Below, in pieces: positions 46,093 through 54,847 of a DNA stretch of 64,000 bases. The translations under genes and the position numbers were made by a program. Each line of letters opens with the position of its first letter. The stretch's first letter is position 1. The notes beneath the pieces are model-generated. The model made no database searches. It was not told the origin of the DNA and worked only from the letters and a program-made list of their open reading frames with translations. The stretch comes from Paenibacillus_E violae (lineage in GTDB: Bacteria > Bacillota > Bacilli > Paenibacillales > NBRC-103111). The stretch covers positions 574,003 to 638,002 of the forward strand of contig NZ_JAWCUD010000003.1 in NCBI RefSeq assembly GCF_032461945.1, in the 5' to 3' direction.

Positions 46093-47646
46093 TTATTTGG
46101 AGCTGGCCTTCTTCTGATACTCGGCGTTATACTCCTCTTGAATTTTCATGTAATTTGCGTCGGCTTTAAGCGCTGCTACGAACTGGTCCCAATCTCCAAG
46201 TGTAACCTTCTCCATGATAACCTTCGTCTTCATATCTTGAATCTTCTTGTCATAGTCGCTGCCTAACTTCTGCGCAGTTGGCGAGGTCACTCCATCTAGT
46301 GGGCTTGGAATACTAACTTTCTCTGCAGCATCAATATACGCCATGTCCCTCTTTGTCAGTTCTGGGGTCATTCCTAGTGCTACGTTCGCATATTTATCAA
46401 ATTTCATGAAAATATTTTGCATAAACTGGAAGCTCGGATCATTCTTTGCTGCATCAGTCAGCACTCTGTTGTCACCTTGTAAGGTGAAATGAACGTCCTT
46501 CATTCCATAGTTTGCCAGATCCGACCCTTCGTCTGAAGCCCCGTAATCCAGGAATGCCAGCAGCTTTTTCACTTTGTCTTCCGGCACCTTCTTCGAGATT
46601 ACGAACATGCCGAAATGACCATTACCCTTAGCCGCATACTTCGTACCGCTTGGCCCAATCAGATATGGCATCCATGCAAAATCGGGCTTCGAACTTGGTA
46701 CAGCCGACGCAACACCTTGCACCATGGCAGGTTCCTGATTTGGTTTATCTGGAAAGATACCAGCTTTGCCGGCGAAGACGAGATCTTTCGCCTGATTGTG
46801 TTTTAGGAGTGCGAAATCTTGCGGAATTAGCCCTTCTTTATAGGCACGTCGGAACCATTCAAGCGACTGCTTCATTTCAGAACTAAACGTCATATCCGTA
46901 ATTTTGCCGTCGACGACTTTGTACTTGCCACTGTTACCAATGAAGCTGTTCTCAATGAAACCGAATTGCCCCATATCGTTCTGATTGACGTAACCCGATA
47001 GTCCAATCGTATCCTTTTGCCCGTCCGGCGCGCTCTCTTTGAATGCCTTCATCACCTTATACAGATCCTCTGTCGTTTCCGGCATCTTCAGGTTCAGCTT
47101 GGTCAACCAATCGGCACGGATAAGTGGCTGCGCGTTACCTTCCGTTGGCCGCACCCGAGGTATGCCGTAGAGCTTGCCCTCAATTTTCGTATTGGAGAAG
47201 GTAATATCCGGGAACTTCATCAAATTCGGGTAGCTTTTAATCAATTCGGTCAAATCCCAAAATGCTCCTTGCTTCGCCATGGTCCGGAAAGAGGCATTGG
47301 CGATGTCTGTCACCAGCATCAGATCGGGAAGATCGCCCGAAGCCAGCGTCACATTGACCTTTTCGGAGAAATTATTAGGAGCGACCCACGTAATATTCAG
47401 ATTGGTATTTGTCCGCTTCTCTACTTCCTTCAGCACAGCGTTGTCCTTAGTTGGCGGTTCCTTCTGGTAATAAATTGAAAGAACACTTACATCTAACGGT
47501 TTTGTCTCAGCCGGTTTTCCTGGAGCCTGCTGGGCACCGCTACCAGCTCCATTACTCTTGTTCCCTCCGCCCGAACAGGCGGAAAGCGCCAATGCTGTCG
47601 CCACCATCACCGTCAACGTCAGCACCGTTCTCTTCTTGAGATTCAT
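46093..47646 (-). CDS. ABC importer sugar-binding lipoprotein
   Basis: 517 residues with lipobox LALSAC followed by a Gly/Asn/Ser-rich linker, then a family 1 solute-binding domain (SGDLPDLMLVTDIANASFRTM, LYGIPRVRPTEGNAQPLIRADWL). Membrane-anchored and outward-facing. The start has AAGGGAGG upstream. Third gene of the operon permease-permease-binding protein-AraC-GH2. Confidence 0.85.
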   Translation of the reverse strand: MNLKKRTVLTLTVMVATALALSACSGGGNKSNGAGSGAQQAPGKPAETKPLDVSVLSIYYQKEPPTKDNAVLKEVEKRTNTNLNITWVAPNNFSEKVNVTLASGDLPDLMLVTDIANASFRTMAKQGAFWDLTELIKSYPNLMKFPDITFSNTKIEGKLYGIPRVRPTEGNAQPLIRADWLTKLNLKMPETTEDLYKVMKAFKESAPDGQKDTIGLSGYVNQNDMGQFGFIENSFIGNSGKYKVVDGKITDMTFSSEMKQSLEWFRRAYKEGLIPQDFALLKHNQAKDLVFAGKAGIFPDKPNQEPAMVQGVASAVPSSKPDFAWMPYLIGPSGTKYAAKGNGHFGMFVISKKVPEDKVKKLLAFLDYGASDEGSDLANYGMKDVHFTLQGDNRVLTDAAKNDPSFQFMQNIFMKFDKYANVALGMTPELTKRDMAYIDAAEKVSIPSPLDGVTSPTAQKLGSDYDKKIQDMKTKVIMEKVTLGDWDQFVAALKADANYMKIQEEYNAEYQKKASSK

Positions 47647-47679
47647 ACTAAATCCTCCCTTTGATGTTTTTTTATCATA

Positions 47680-48582
47680 TCATTCCTTCACGGAACCAAC
47701 CATGGTACCTTTGGCAAAATGCTTTTGAAGGAACGGATATACCATAAGAATCGGTAATGTAGATAGTACAATTGCTGCCATCTTCTTCGTTTCCGCAGGA
47801 ATATTCTGCATATCCAAATTAACTAGTGAATCAACACCGAGTGCCGTCGACGAATCGATGAGCAGATTCTGCAAGAAAATTTGCAATGGCCATTTCTCCG
47901 CATCATTAATGAACAATACCGCTGAGAAGAAGGTGTTCCAGTACGCTACAGCGTAAAATAGTCCGAAAGCGGCCAGCGAAGAGAGCGAAAGCGGCAAAAT
48001 GATGCGAAACCAGACGCTCACATCGTTGCACCCGTCAATCCGCGCAGATTCTTCCAGGCTGGCAGGAATTGAATCGAAAAAACCCTTCATGAGCAGGACG
48101 TACCAACCGCTGGTAAGAACCGGCAAAATAAGCGAGGATAAGCTGTTGATCATCCCAAGCTCTTTGACCACCAAATAGCCCGGAATGATGCCCGGATTAA
48201 ATAAAGTTGTAATCAGAATGAGCAGGAGCATCGTCTTTCTTCCCTTTAAGCGTTTGCGTGACAAGCCGTAGGCGAGCGTAGACGTGACGACGAGACTTAC
48301 CGCCGTACCCACAACGGCTAGGAACAACGAGATTCCGGCCGCTCGGATGAATGAAGGTGTCGCCAGAATGTATCGATACGATACCAAAGTCCATTCATGA
48401 GGCCAGAGCAGCAATCCTCCTTGTCTGTATTCTGCCGGAGTAGCGAATGAAACAACGAGTACATAATAGAAAGGAAAGAGACACACGAGTCCCAATAGGG
48501 TCAAAAGCACGATATTGCTCACCCGAAACATACGGTCGGAGAGCGGAATTCGAATCCGATTGTTGACGTTTATGGCTGCCAT
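47680..48582 (-). CDS. ABC importer permease (LplC-like)
   Basis: 300 residues, six membrane segments, EAA loop SLEESARIDGCNDVSVWFRI followed by ILPLSLSS, and C-terminal YPFLQKHFAKGTMVGSVKE. Its ATG overlaps the stop of the upstream permease (TAATG), which indicates coupled translation. Confidence 0.85.
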   Translation of the reverse strand: MAAINVNNRIRIPLSDRMFRVSNIVLLTLLGLVCLFPFYYVLVVSFATPAEYRQGGLLLWPHEWTLVSYRYILATPSFIRAAGISLFLAVVGTAVSLVVTSTLAYGLSRKRLKGRKTMLLLILITTLFNPGIIPGYLVVKELGMINSLSSLILPVLTSGWYVLLMKGFFDSIPASLEESARIDGCNDVSVWFRIILPLSLSSLAAFGLFYAVAYWNTFFSAVLFINDAEKWPLQIFLQNLLIDSSTALGVDSLVNLDMQNIPAETKKMAAIVLSTLPILMVYPFLQKHFAKGTMVGSVKE

Positions 48583-49559
48583 TAATACACGCCTTCCTCT
48601 CCGAATTTTTTGGAAAGCTTATTAGCTCCAATGACCAGCACAAGGCCTACAATTGATTTAAATAAACCGACTGCCGTACTGTAACTGAAATCACCCTGTT
48701 TAATACCCACGCGAAATACATAAGTATCAAATACTTCTGCTACATCCGCTACAGCTCCGTTCATCATCAGAAACACCTGCTCGAAGCCCACGTCCATCAT
48801 ATGGCCGATTCGCAGTATTAATAGAATGATGATGACATTTCGAATCGAGGGCAACGTAACGTTCCACATCATACGAATGCGACCCGCACCGTCCATCTTT
48901 GCTGCCTCATATAGCTGTGGGTCTACACCCGCAATCGCAGCAAGGAAAATCACGGTCCCCCAGCCCAATTCCTTCCATATTGTCTGGCCTGTTAACAGTG
49001 CCCAGAAGTATTTAGGCTCCGTCAAGAATTCAATTGGTCCCCAACCTACTAACTCCAGCAACTGGTTGAGTACACCGTGTTCCTTAGATAGCAGTAACAG
49101 GCTCAGCCCGACGATGACGACCCATGACAGAAAGTGTGGCAAGTAGACGACGGATTGCAGCGTTTTTTTAAACCACTCCGTTTGTAACTCGTTCAGCAAT
49201 AGCGCTACAATAATTGGAAGAGGAAAGAAGAACACGAGACTAAGTACATTAATCGCCATTGTATTACGAAATAGCATATAAAAGTCTGCATTAGAAAATA
49301 GCCTGGCGAAATGTTCAAATCCAACCCATTCACTCTTAAAGAAGCCTAAGAAGGGGGAATAGTTCTGAAAAGAAATCATTACCCCCCACATCGGGACATA
49401 TTTAAATATAAGAAAATACAACAGTCCAGGAGCAACAAGCGCATATAGAAACAAATCTTTCGCGATCGTTCTCCTGAAGGACGCTGCCAAACTCACTCCC
49501 GACTGAGCGTTGCGGTTCTCCGCAATTTGTTTCCTGTCCATGTTTTTGACAAGCTTCAT
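48582..49559 (-). CDS. ABC importer permease (LplB-like)
   Basis: 325 residues with an N-terminal tail, six membrane segments and EAA loop YEAAKMDGAGRIRMMWNVTL. First gene of the third importer operon; the start has ACGGAGG upstream. The 419-bp gap before it holds the terminator of the fourth importer operon (49842-49878) and must hold this promoter; TATAGT near 49615-49620 is a possible -10, but no clear -35 was found. Confidence 0.85.
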   Translation of the reverse strand: MKLVKNMDRKQIAENRNAQSGVSLAASFRRTIAKDLFLYALVAPGLLYFLIFKYVPMWGVMISFQNYSPFLGFFKSEWVGFEHFARLFSNADFYMLFRNTMAINVLSLVFFFPLPIIVALLLNELQTEWFKKTLQSVVYLPHFLSWVVIVGLSLLLLSKEHGVLNQLLELVGWGPIEFLTEPKYFWALLTGQTIWKELGWGTVIFLAAIAGVDPQLYEAAKMDGAGRIRMMWNVTLPSIRNVIIILLILRIGHMMDVGFEQVFLMMNGAVADVAEVFDTYVFRVGIKQGDFSYSTAVGLFKSIVGLVLVIGANKLSKKFGEEGVY

Positions 49560-49841
49560 CGTTCTGCCTCCGTTTCTCTTTGGTGATGTCTTTATTCAGT
49601 CGAACACAAGCTCTACTATAGCCTCCAACATTCTTGAATACATTAACAAATTCTTGCGAAAAGCTTGTTAGGACTAGAAAATTCTTGACGAGATGCCCCT
49701 AGCTGCTAGGAACTATCAAAATATATGCGAATTAACAACAATAAACCCTTCATTAACTTAGGTAGTTAAATGAAAGGCAAAGCATTGTAGTATTAGGCAA
49801 CTGTACTCCCATTCCTGATTCTCAAAATAGGTACACAAAAT

Positions 49842-49878
49842 AAGGAGTCGCATTAGCATATTTGCCACGCGGCTCCTT
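49842..49878 (-). terminator. Terminator-like hairpin after the fourth importer operon
   Basis: On the minus strand AAGGAGCCGC pairs with GCGACTCCTT (one mismatch), followed by ATTTTGTG. It lies ~100 bases after the stop of the last permease gene. Confidence 0.6.
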
Positions 49879-49978
49879 AAATAAAAATATCTTTCCGTCA
49901 ACGACCATTTGTCAATTCATCTTAAATACATGCATCTTGTATTCCTTACTGAAACTTGTGGTAGCTATTCCAGACGGT

Positions 49979-50821
49979 TTACCCTTTTACCGCAGAACCA
50001 ACGGTCAACGCCTTCTCTACTTGTTCGCTAAAGAGCACGTAAACCAGTACTGTTGGCAAGCTTGCAATGGTCATCGCTGCTCCCATCGCACCCCAGTTGG
50101 TTGTGAACTGTCCTTGGAAGAAGAGCAGACCGAGCGGCAATGTTTTCAATGACTCTTTGGTAATAAGAATGAGCGCCATTGTAAATTCATTCCAAGCAGA
50201 TAAGAAAACGAAGATCACCATCGTCGCAATAGCAGGCTTAATAATTGGCAATATGATCGTGTAGAAGGTCCGGTATATGCTGGCCCCATCCATGCAGGCT
50301 GACTCCTCCAGCTCCACAGGTATACTCCGAAAAAAACCATAAAACACCATACTAGAAAATGAAATGTTGAAAGCAATATACGGAACGATAAGAGCCCAGT
50401 ACGTATTGGCCAAATGAAACTCACGCACTAAGATGGCCAACGGAATCATAATCACTTGAATGGGAATGAACATCCCTATAATGATATAAATGCGAGCAGC
50501 TTCCTTCAAGCGCCACTGCATCCTCGCAACCGCATACGAGAACGTGACAGAAAGCGCAATCGTTCCCACAACGGTTGCTGCTGCTACAAGCAAGCTATTG
50601 CTGAAGTAGACAGGAACATTGAATCTCGACCATGCATCCGCATAATTTTCAAATCGGAAATGAGTAGGAAAACCAAAAGGATTTGTAACGAAAATTTCAT
50701 TGTTATTTTTAAATGAGTAAAACACCATCCACAGCAGCGGATATACGGACAATCCTGCATAGATCCATAAGAAGACGGCTAGCAGCGGATTGTTCTTGCG
50801 TAGTCTAAGTCTTCCGTTCAT
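49979..50821 (-). CDS. ABC sugar importer permease (MalG-type)
   Basis: 280 residues, six membrane segments, EAA loop ELEESACMDGASIYRTFYTI followed by ILPIIKPA. Closer in type to MalG/MsmG carbohydrate permeases than to the LplC types elsewhere in the window. Fourth importer; start with AAGGAGG upstream, 14 bp after the partner permease. Confidence 0.85.
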   Translation of the reverse strand: MNGRLRLRKNNPLLAVFLWIYAGLSVYPLLWMVFYSFKNNNEIFVTNPFGFPTHFRFENYADAWSRFNVPVYFSNSLLVAAATVVGTIALSVTFSYAVARMQWRLKEAARIYIIIGMFIPIQVIMIPLAILVREFHLANTYWALIVPYIAFNISFSSMVFYGFFRSIPVELEESACMDGASIYRTFYTIILPIIKPAIATMVIFVFLSAWNEFTMALILITKESLKTLPLGLLFFQGQFTTNWGAMGAAMTIASLPTVLVYVLFSEQVEKALTVGSAVKG

Positions 50822-50835
50822 TGCTCATCCTCCTT

Positions 50836-51714
50836 CTAAAAGGTAATCCGTTCGCGTGCGATCAATCGGTTAATCGCTACAGTGACGATCAAACATTCAA
50901 TAACCAGGAATGCAGCCGCAGCGCTTCCATAGCCGAACTCGCCGACACGGAATGCCGAACGGTACATCAAGTAGGTCAGGGTGTACGTAGAATTTCCCGG
51001 ACCTCCACCTGTCATAATGAACATATTGGCAAAAGCGTTGAGTCCTCCAGTAATTGCAAGGACCAGACAAAACTTGTACGTTTCAGCCAGCATGGGAATT
51101 GTAATTTTGAGATGCGCCTTCATCTTAGATGCCCCGTCGATGCGAGCAGCTTCCAAATATTGCTCCGGCACGGACTTAACAGCTGCCAATAACAACGCAA
51201 ACTGGTAGCCCATGTACTGCCATGCATTGACAAAAGCGATTGCGAATATAGCTGTTTTACTATTAGTCAGCCAATCCTGACGGTAGGAGATGCCCAGTGT
51301 TTCAAATAATTTGTTAATCAAACCGTACTCGCTGTTGTACATCGCCAGCCACAGTTGGCACACAACCGTAATGGAGAGAACGACTGGAATGAAGTAAGAG
51401 ATTCTTAGGAACTTACTTCCTCGAAACCCTTCCGCAACGGCAAAAGCAAGCACAGTGCCAATTCCTATCTGGACAACGGCCAGGATTGCAGCAAACACAA
51501 GACCGTTATACAAAGAAGTGTAAAATATAGAATCTTGAAGCAACCGAATATAATTATCCAGAAAAATAAAAGTGCCTTCGCTTAATCCGTCCCATTCAAA
51601 TGTACTGCGATAAAAGGTTTGCAAGATCGGATAGAACACGATAACTGTATACAAAAGGAGAGCAGGCAGCGTGAACAGCATAATCGCCGTCTTATTTCCC
51701 ATGAATTTGCGCAT
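50836..51714 (-). CDS. ABC sugar importer permease (MalF-type)
   Basis: About 292 residues, six membrane segments, EAA loop YLEAARIDGASKMKAHLKIT, and the family phrase GGPGNSTYTLTYLMYRSAF. The ATG at 51714 (MRKFMGNK) fits the membrane topology and has GGGAAG upstream. The open frame extends 81 bases further, but that part carries the stem-loop at 51742-51775. Confidence 0.85.
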   Translation of the reverse strand: MRKFMGNKTAIMLFTLPALLLYTVIVFYPILQTFYRSTFEWDGLSEGTFIFLDNYIRLLQDSIFYTSLYNGLVFAAILAVVQIGIGTVLAFAVAEGFRGSKFLRISYFIPVVLSITVVCQLWLAMYNSEYGLINKLFETLGISYRQDWLTNSKTAIFAIAFVNAWQYMGYQFALLLAAVKSVPEQYLEAARIDGASKMKAHLKITIPMLAETYKFCLVLAITGGLNAFANMFIMTGGGPGNSTYTLTYLMYRSAFRVGEFGYGSAAAAFLVIECLIVTVAINRLIARERITF

Positions 51715-51741
51715 TTCATCACTTCCCTTATTTAGTAGAAA

Positions 51742-51775
51742 ACTCACACCGGTTTTGGAACAATCCAGTGTGAGT
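51742..51775 (-). promoter_or_regulatory. Stem-loop after the fourth binding-protein gene
   Basis: On the minus strand ACTCACACTGG pairs with CCGGTGTGAGT (11 bp including one G-T pair), followed by TTTTC. A partial terminator here would give more binding protein than permease. Confidence 0.65.
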
Positions 51776-51795
51776 CTCCTTTCCACAAACCTCAA

Positions 51796-53130
51796 TTATT
51801 TCGCTGTGACTGCCGCTTTATTCAAATCTTTCACGAATTGATCTGCCGTATAATTTCCTGTCATCAGGTTTTGCGTTGCATCTTCTAACGCTGCTTTGAA
51901 CTTCGGATTAGATAATCCCCAGGAGAAAGCAGTCGTGCTTGTTATTTTAGGAATATCCTTGGATAACTGCTCCATCATCGGAGGGAATTGCTTTACGACC
52001 GGCTTATCAACTTTAGTTGCTACGATTGGATTGCTACGATTCGTATATTTGTATTCTGCATATTTTAAAGACAGGAATGAAGCCACTTTCGCTGCCAGTT
52101 CTTTATCTTTCGTGTTGGCAGATACAGCATAACCGCCAGGACCACCGCTGCCGCTGAAGGCGGTTTTGCCCTTTTCAAACGCAGCAGCGTCTGCTGCTGG
52201 TATGTACAAGTAGCCTGCTTTGTCACCAAGCGCCTTGGTGCTGGCCTCAATCTCCCATTGTCCGTTAACGAACATGGCTGCCTTGCCTTCATGGAAGAGA
52301 GCTGCTGCCTGATCGTAGTTCAGGTTTGTTGCTCCTTTTGGCAGCATGCCGGCTTTCACCAGCTCGATAATTTTCTCCGCAGCCGTTTTGTAAGCGGCAT
52401 CGTCCGCTTTCGCCTCACCTTTATCCAGCTTCGTCACACCACCCGGTTCAGCACGAGTAACGAACATATCGTAAAGTGCTACACATGGCCATTTCTCCTT
52501 CGCGAAAATGGATAGCGGCGTAATCCCTTTTGCATTAAAAGATTTCACTGCTGTCATCATTTCATCGTAGGTTGTCGGTACTTTCACCCCGTTTTGCTGG
52601 AACAGGTCTTTGTTGTAGAACAACAGAGCGACTTCGTTGCCCGCATATGGGAATGCGTAAGTATGTCCGTCGGCCGTTACGAGTGTATTCATGGCACTTG
52701 GCTGCATTTTCTCTTTGTAACCAAATTTTGTTACATAATCATCCAATACCAGAATGTTATTGGATTTCTTGAACGTATCGATAATGTCTAAGCCCGCTTG
52801 AAAAATATCCGGCAGATTGCCTGTCGCAGCATACGTTTTCAGCTTTTGGCCATCATCCTGCGCTTGAATATCAAGCTCCAGTTCTACATTCGGCATTTCT
52901 TTCTTAAGCTCAGCAACGGCGTAATCATAAGGCGTTTTCGTATCTTCATCCGCATATTGCGCATAAACTCTTAGTTTAACCGGCTTGGCCTCCGACTTCG
53001 CAGGTGCAGCAGTCGCAGCTGGCGTTGGTGCCGTTGATGCGTTTCCTTCTGTTTTGGTTTCTGTCGTTCCGCAAGCCGCAAGGCTAGTAGCTGTGAGCAA
53101 ACTTACGAGCGTAACTGCCATCTTTTTCAT
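51796..53130 (-). CDS. ABC importer sugar-binding lipoprotein (family 1)
   Basis: About 444 residues, lipobox TSLAAC, Thr/Ala/Pro-rich linker with repeated APAKSEAKP-type sequence, then a family 1 binding domain (YAFPYAGNEVALLFYNKDLF, GKAAMFVNGQWEIEAS, FSGSGGPGGYAVSANTKDKE). The ATG at 53130 has GGGAGGG eight bases upstream. The 124-bp gap after the response regulator contains a TATACT-type -10 and a CCTCAGT/ACTGAGG inverted repeat, so the gene may have its own regulated promoter. Confidence 0.85.
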   Translation of the reverse strand: MKKMAVTLVSLLTATSLAACGTTETKTEGNASTAPTPAATAAPAKSEAKPVKLRVYAQYADEDTKTPYDYAVAELKKEMPNVELELDIQAQDDGQKLKTYAATGNLPDIFQAGLDIIDTFKKSNNILVLDDYVTKFGYKEKMQPSAMNTLVTADGHTYAFPYAGNEVALLFYNKDLFQQNGVKVPTTYDEMMTAVKSFNAKGITPLSIFAKEKWPCVALYDMFVTRAEPGGVTKLDKGEAKADDAAYKTAAEKIIELVKAGMLPKGATNLNYDQAAALFHEGKAAMFVNGQWEIEASTKALGDKAGYLYIPAADAAAFEKGKTAFSGSGGPGGYAVSANTKDKELAAKVASFLSLKYAEYKYTNRSNPIVATKVDKPVVKQFPPMMEQLSKDIPKITSTTAFSWGLSNPKFKAALEDATQNLMTGNYTADQFVKDLNKAAVTAK

Positions 53131-53254
53131 GTGAAGAACCCTCCCTGGCATCTTGTGCGTTTCATCTCTACAACCTCAGTATAAAAGGAATCCCAGTCTG
53201 TGATAATGGAATAACTGAGGGCTTCTTGTAAAATCCGCACATTGGGAAAAACCC

Positions 53255-54844
53255 TTAAAAGCGATTATTTTCATACTCACTCGGCGAATAGCCAAAAAAC
53301 TTCTTGAAGCTTTTACTAAAGTAGCTCGGATCACTAAAACCGATATTCTCGGCAATATCCGCCAGCCGAATATTCCCTTTGCCGAGCTGCTCCTTCGCTT
53401 TGTGCATCCGCACATGAGTGACATAATCCGTCACTGTCATCCCGATCTCTTTCTTAAACACGGCTCGTAGATAACTCGGATTCATGAACACGTGCTGGGC
53501 GATTTGATCGACCTGAAGTTCCGGGTCGTGATAGCGCTGCTCAATATACTCCTTGGCGGATTGAGCAATTTTGGATGATCTCGTTTTCTTATGTTTTCCT
53601 GTATATTCAAGCGCCCGGCTGAATAATTCCTTGATCCATACAGATGTAGCATCGATAGATTCCAACCGTTTAATCTCACTGTAAGGGAAGAAGGCTTCAC
53701 CAAAGCAGTCCTCAATCGGTTGGCCATTCTCCGTCACATAAGATAAACAAACCGAAACCAACCCCATAGAGATGACATACGTATAGTCCAAAGAAAGCCG
53801 CTGCTCGCGAATGGTTTGGAACACCTCTTCCAGTTTAGATTCCACTTTCTCATTGCTATTCATGCGCATTTGAACGAGCAATTCTTCACTGACTTCCGTC
53901 GGATAGAACGCTTTCGTCCCGAATCCCTGCGATGCTGCTCCATAAGCGATTACACGGTCGTTGCCGAGTACGAATTTGTTTTGCAGTGCTTCGAGCGCCT
54001 CCAAATAGGATTTTCGAATACCTCGATAACCGCCTTGACTGCGCCCGACCCCCACCGTAATCGTAAACTTCAGATGTTTCTTGATCAGAAAACACAATTT
54101 CTCATAACCTTCCAACGCAGGTGTCTCTAGACTTGCTTTACCTTGATGCTCCACTAGACAAATAATGCGCCCCTCCGGTCCATTAAAAATCAAATGATTG
54201 CCGGTCTCCTCCAGCGCCTCATTCAAAATATTCGTCACCGCATATTTCCATAAGAGCCTCTCACTCACTTTATTCCAACGTGCATCCATGTTATCAATTT
54301 CAATACAAGCCACTACGAAGCATGCGGAATCGAAATTTTCGCCAAAAAGACCCAGCTTCGCGCTCGTCTCCTCATCCGAGAGATTATAGTCGCTTCCCAG
54401 CAAATGATTCAGAAAGCTTTCTTTCATAAGGAGCTGATTTTCCTTTAATGTTGACTTTTCTTCTTGCACCCGCAGGTGTTCCTTCTGTAATTTGAGCAGG
54501 GTCAGAACTAATTCATCCTTCGAGAACGGTTTGAGGATGTAATCTTCAACGCCAAGTTTGAGTGCTTTTCTTGCATAATCAAATTCATTATGACCCGTAA
54601 TCAGCACGACACTTGTTTGTGGGAATCTTTCCTTTAATACCTCTGTTAACTGCAACCCGTCCATGAAAGGCATCGTAATATCCACCAGCGCAATATCCGG
54701 AAGATGCGTCTGAACTTGCTCCAAGGCCTCAATCCCATTTTTTGCTTCTGCACAAATTTCAAATCCGTAAGCTTCCCAATCTAAAGCAGTACGCAGGTAT
54801 TCCCTGAAAATAGACTCATCGTCAACAATCACTATTTTTTGCAT
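53255..54844 (-). CDS. YesN-type response regulator with AraC DNA-binding domain
   Basis: 529 residues. Receiver domain with Asp55 in IALVDITMPFMDG and conserved Lys in ILKPFSKDEL; C-terminal AraC pair (ELQVDQIAQHVFMNPSYLRAVFK...LADIAENIGFSDPSYFSKSF). The start has GAGGAAGGA upstream. It follows the kinase gene after 3 bp and precedes the binding-protein gene it probably controls. Confidence 0.9.
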   Translation of the reverse strand: MQKIVIVDDESIFREYLRTALDWEAYGFEICAEAKNGIEALEQVQTHLPDIALVDITMPFMDGLQLTEVLKERFPQTSVVLITGHNEFDYARKALKLGVEDYILKPFSKDELVLTLLKLQKEHLRVQEEKSTLKENQLLMKESFLNHLLGSDYNLSDEETSAKLGLFGENFDSACFVVACIEIDNMDARWNKVSERLLWKYAVTNILNEALEETGNHLIFNGPEGRIICLVEHQGKASLETPALEGYEKLCFLIKKHLKFTITVGVGRSQGGYRGIRKSYLEALEALQNKFVLGNDRVIAYGAASQGFGTKAFYPTEVSEELLVQMRMNSNEKVESKLEEVFQTIREQRLSLDYTYVISMGLVSVCLSYVTENGQPIEDCFGEAFFPYSEIKRLESIDATSVWIKELFSRALEYTGKHKKTRSSKIAQSAKEYIEQRYHDPELQVDQIAQHVFMNPSYLRAVFKKEIGMTVTDYVTHVRMHKAKEQLGKGNIRLADIAENIGFSDPSYFSKSFKKFFGYSPSEYENNRF

Positions 54845-54847
54845 CTC

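Noticed and set aside
47017..47478. 153-codon open frame on the plus strand
   Set aside because: Antisense to a binding-protein gene with a clear lipobox and fold.
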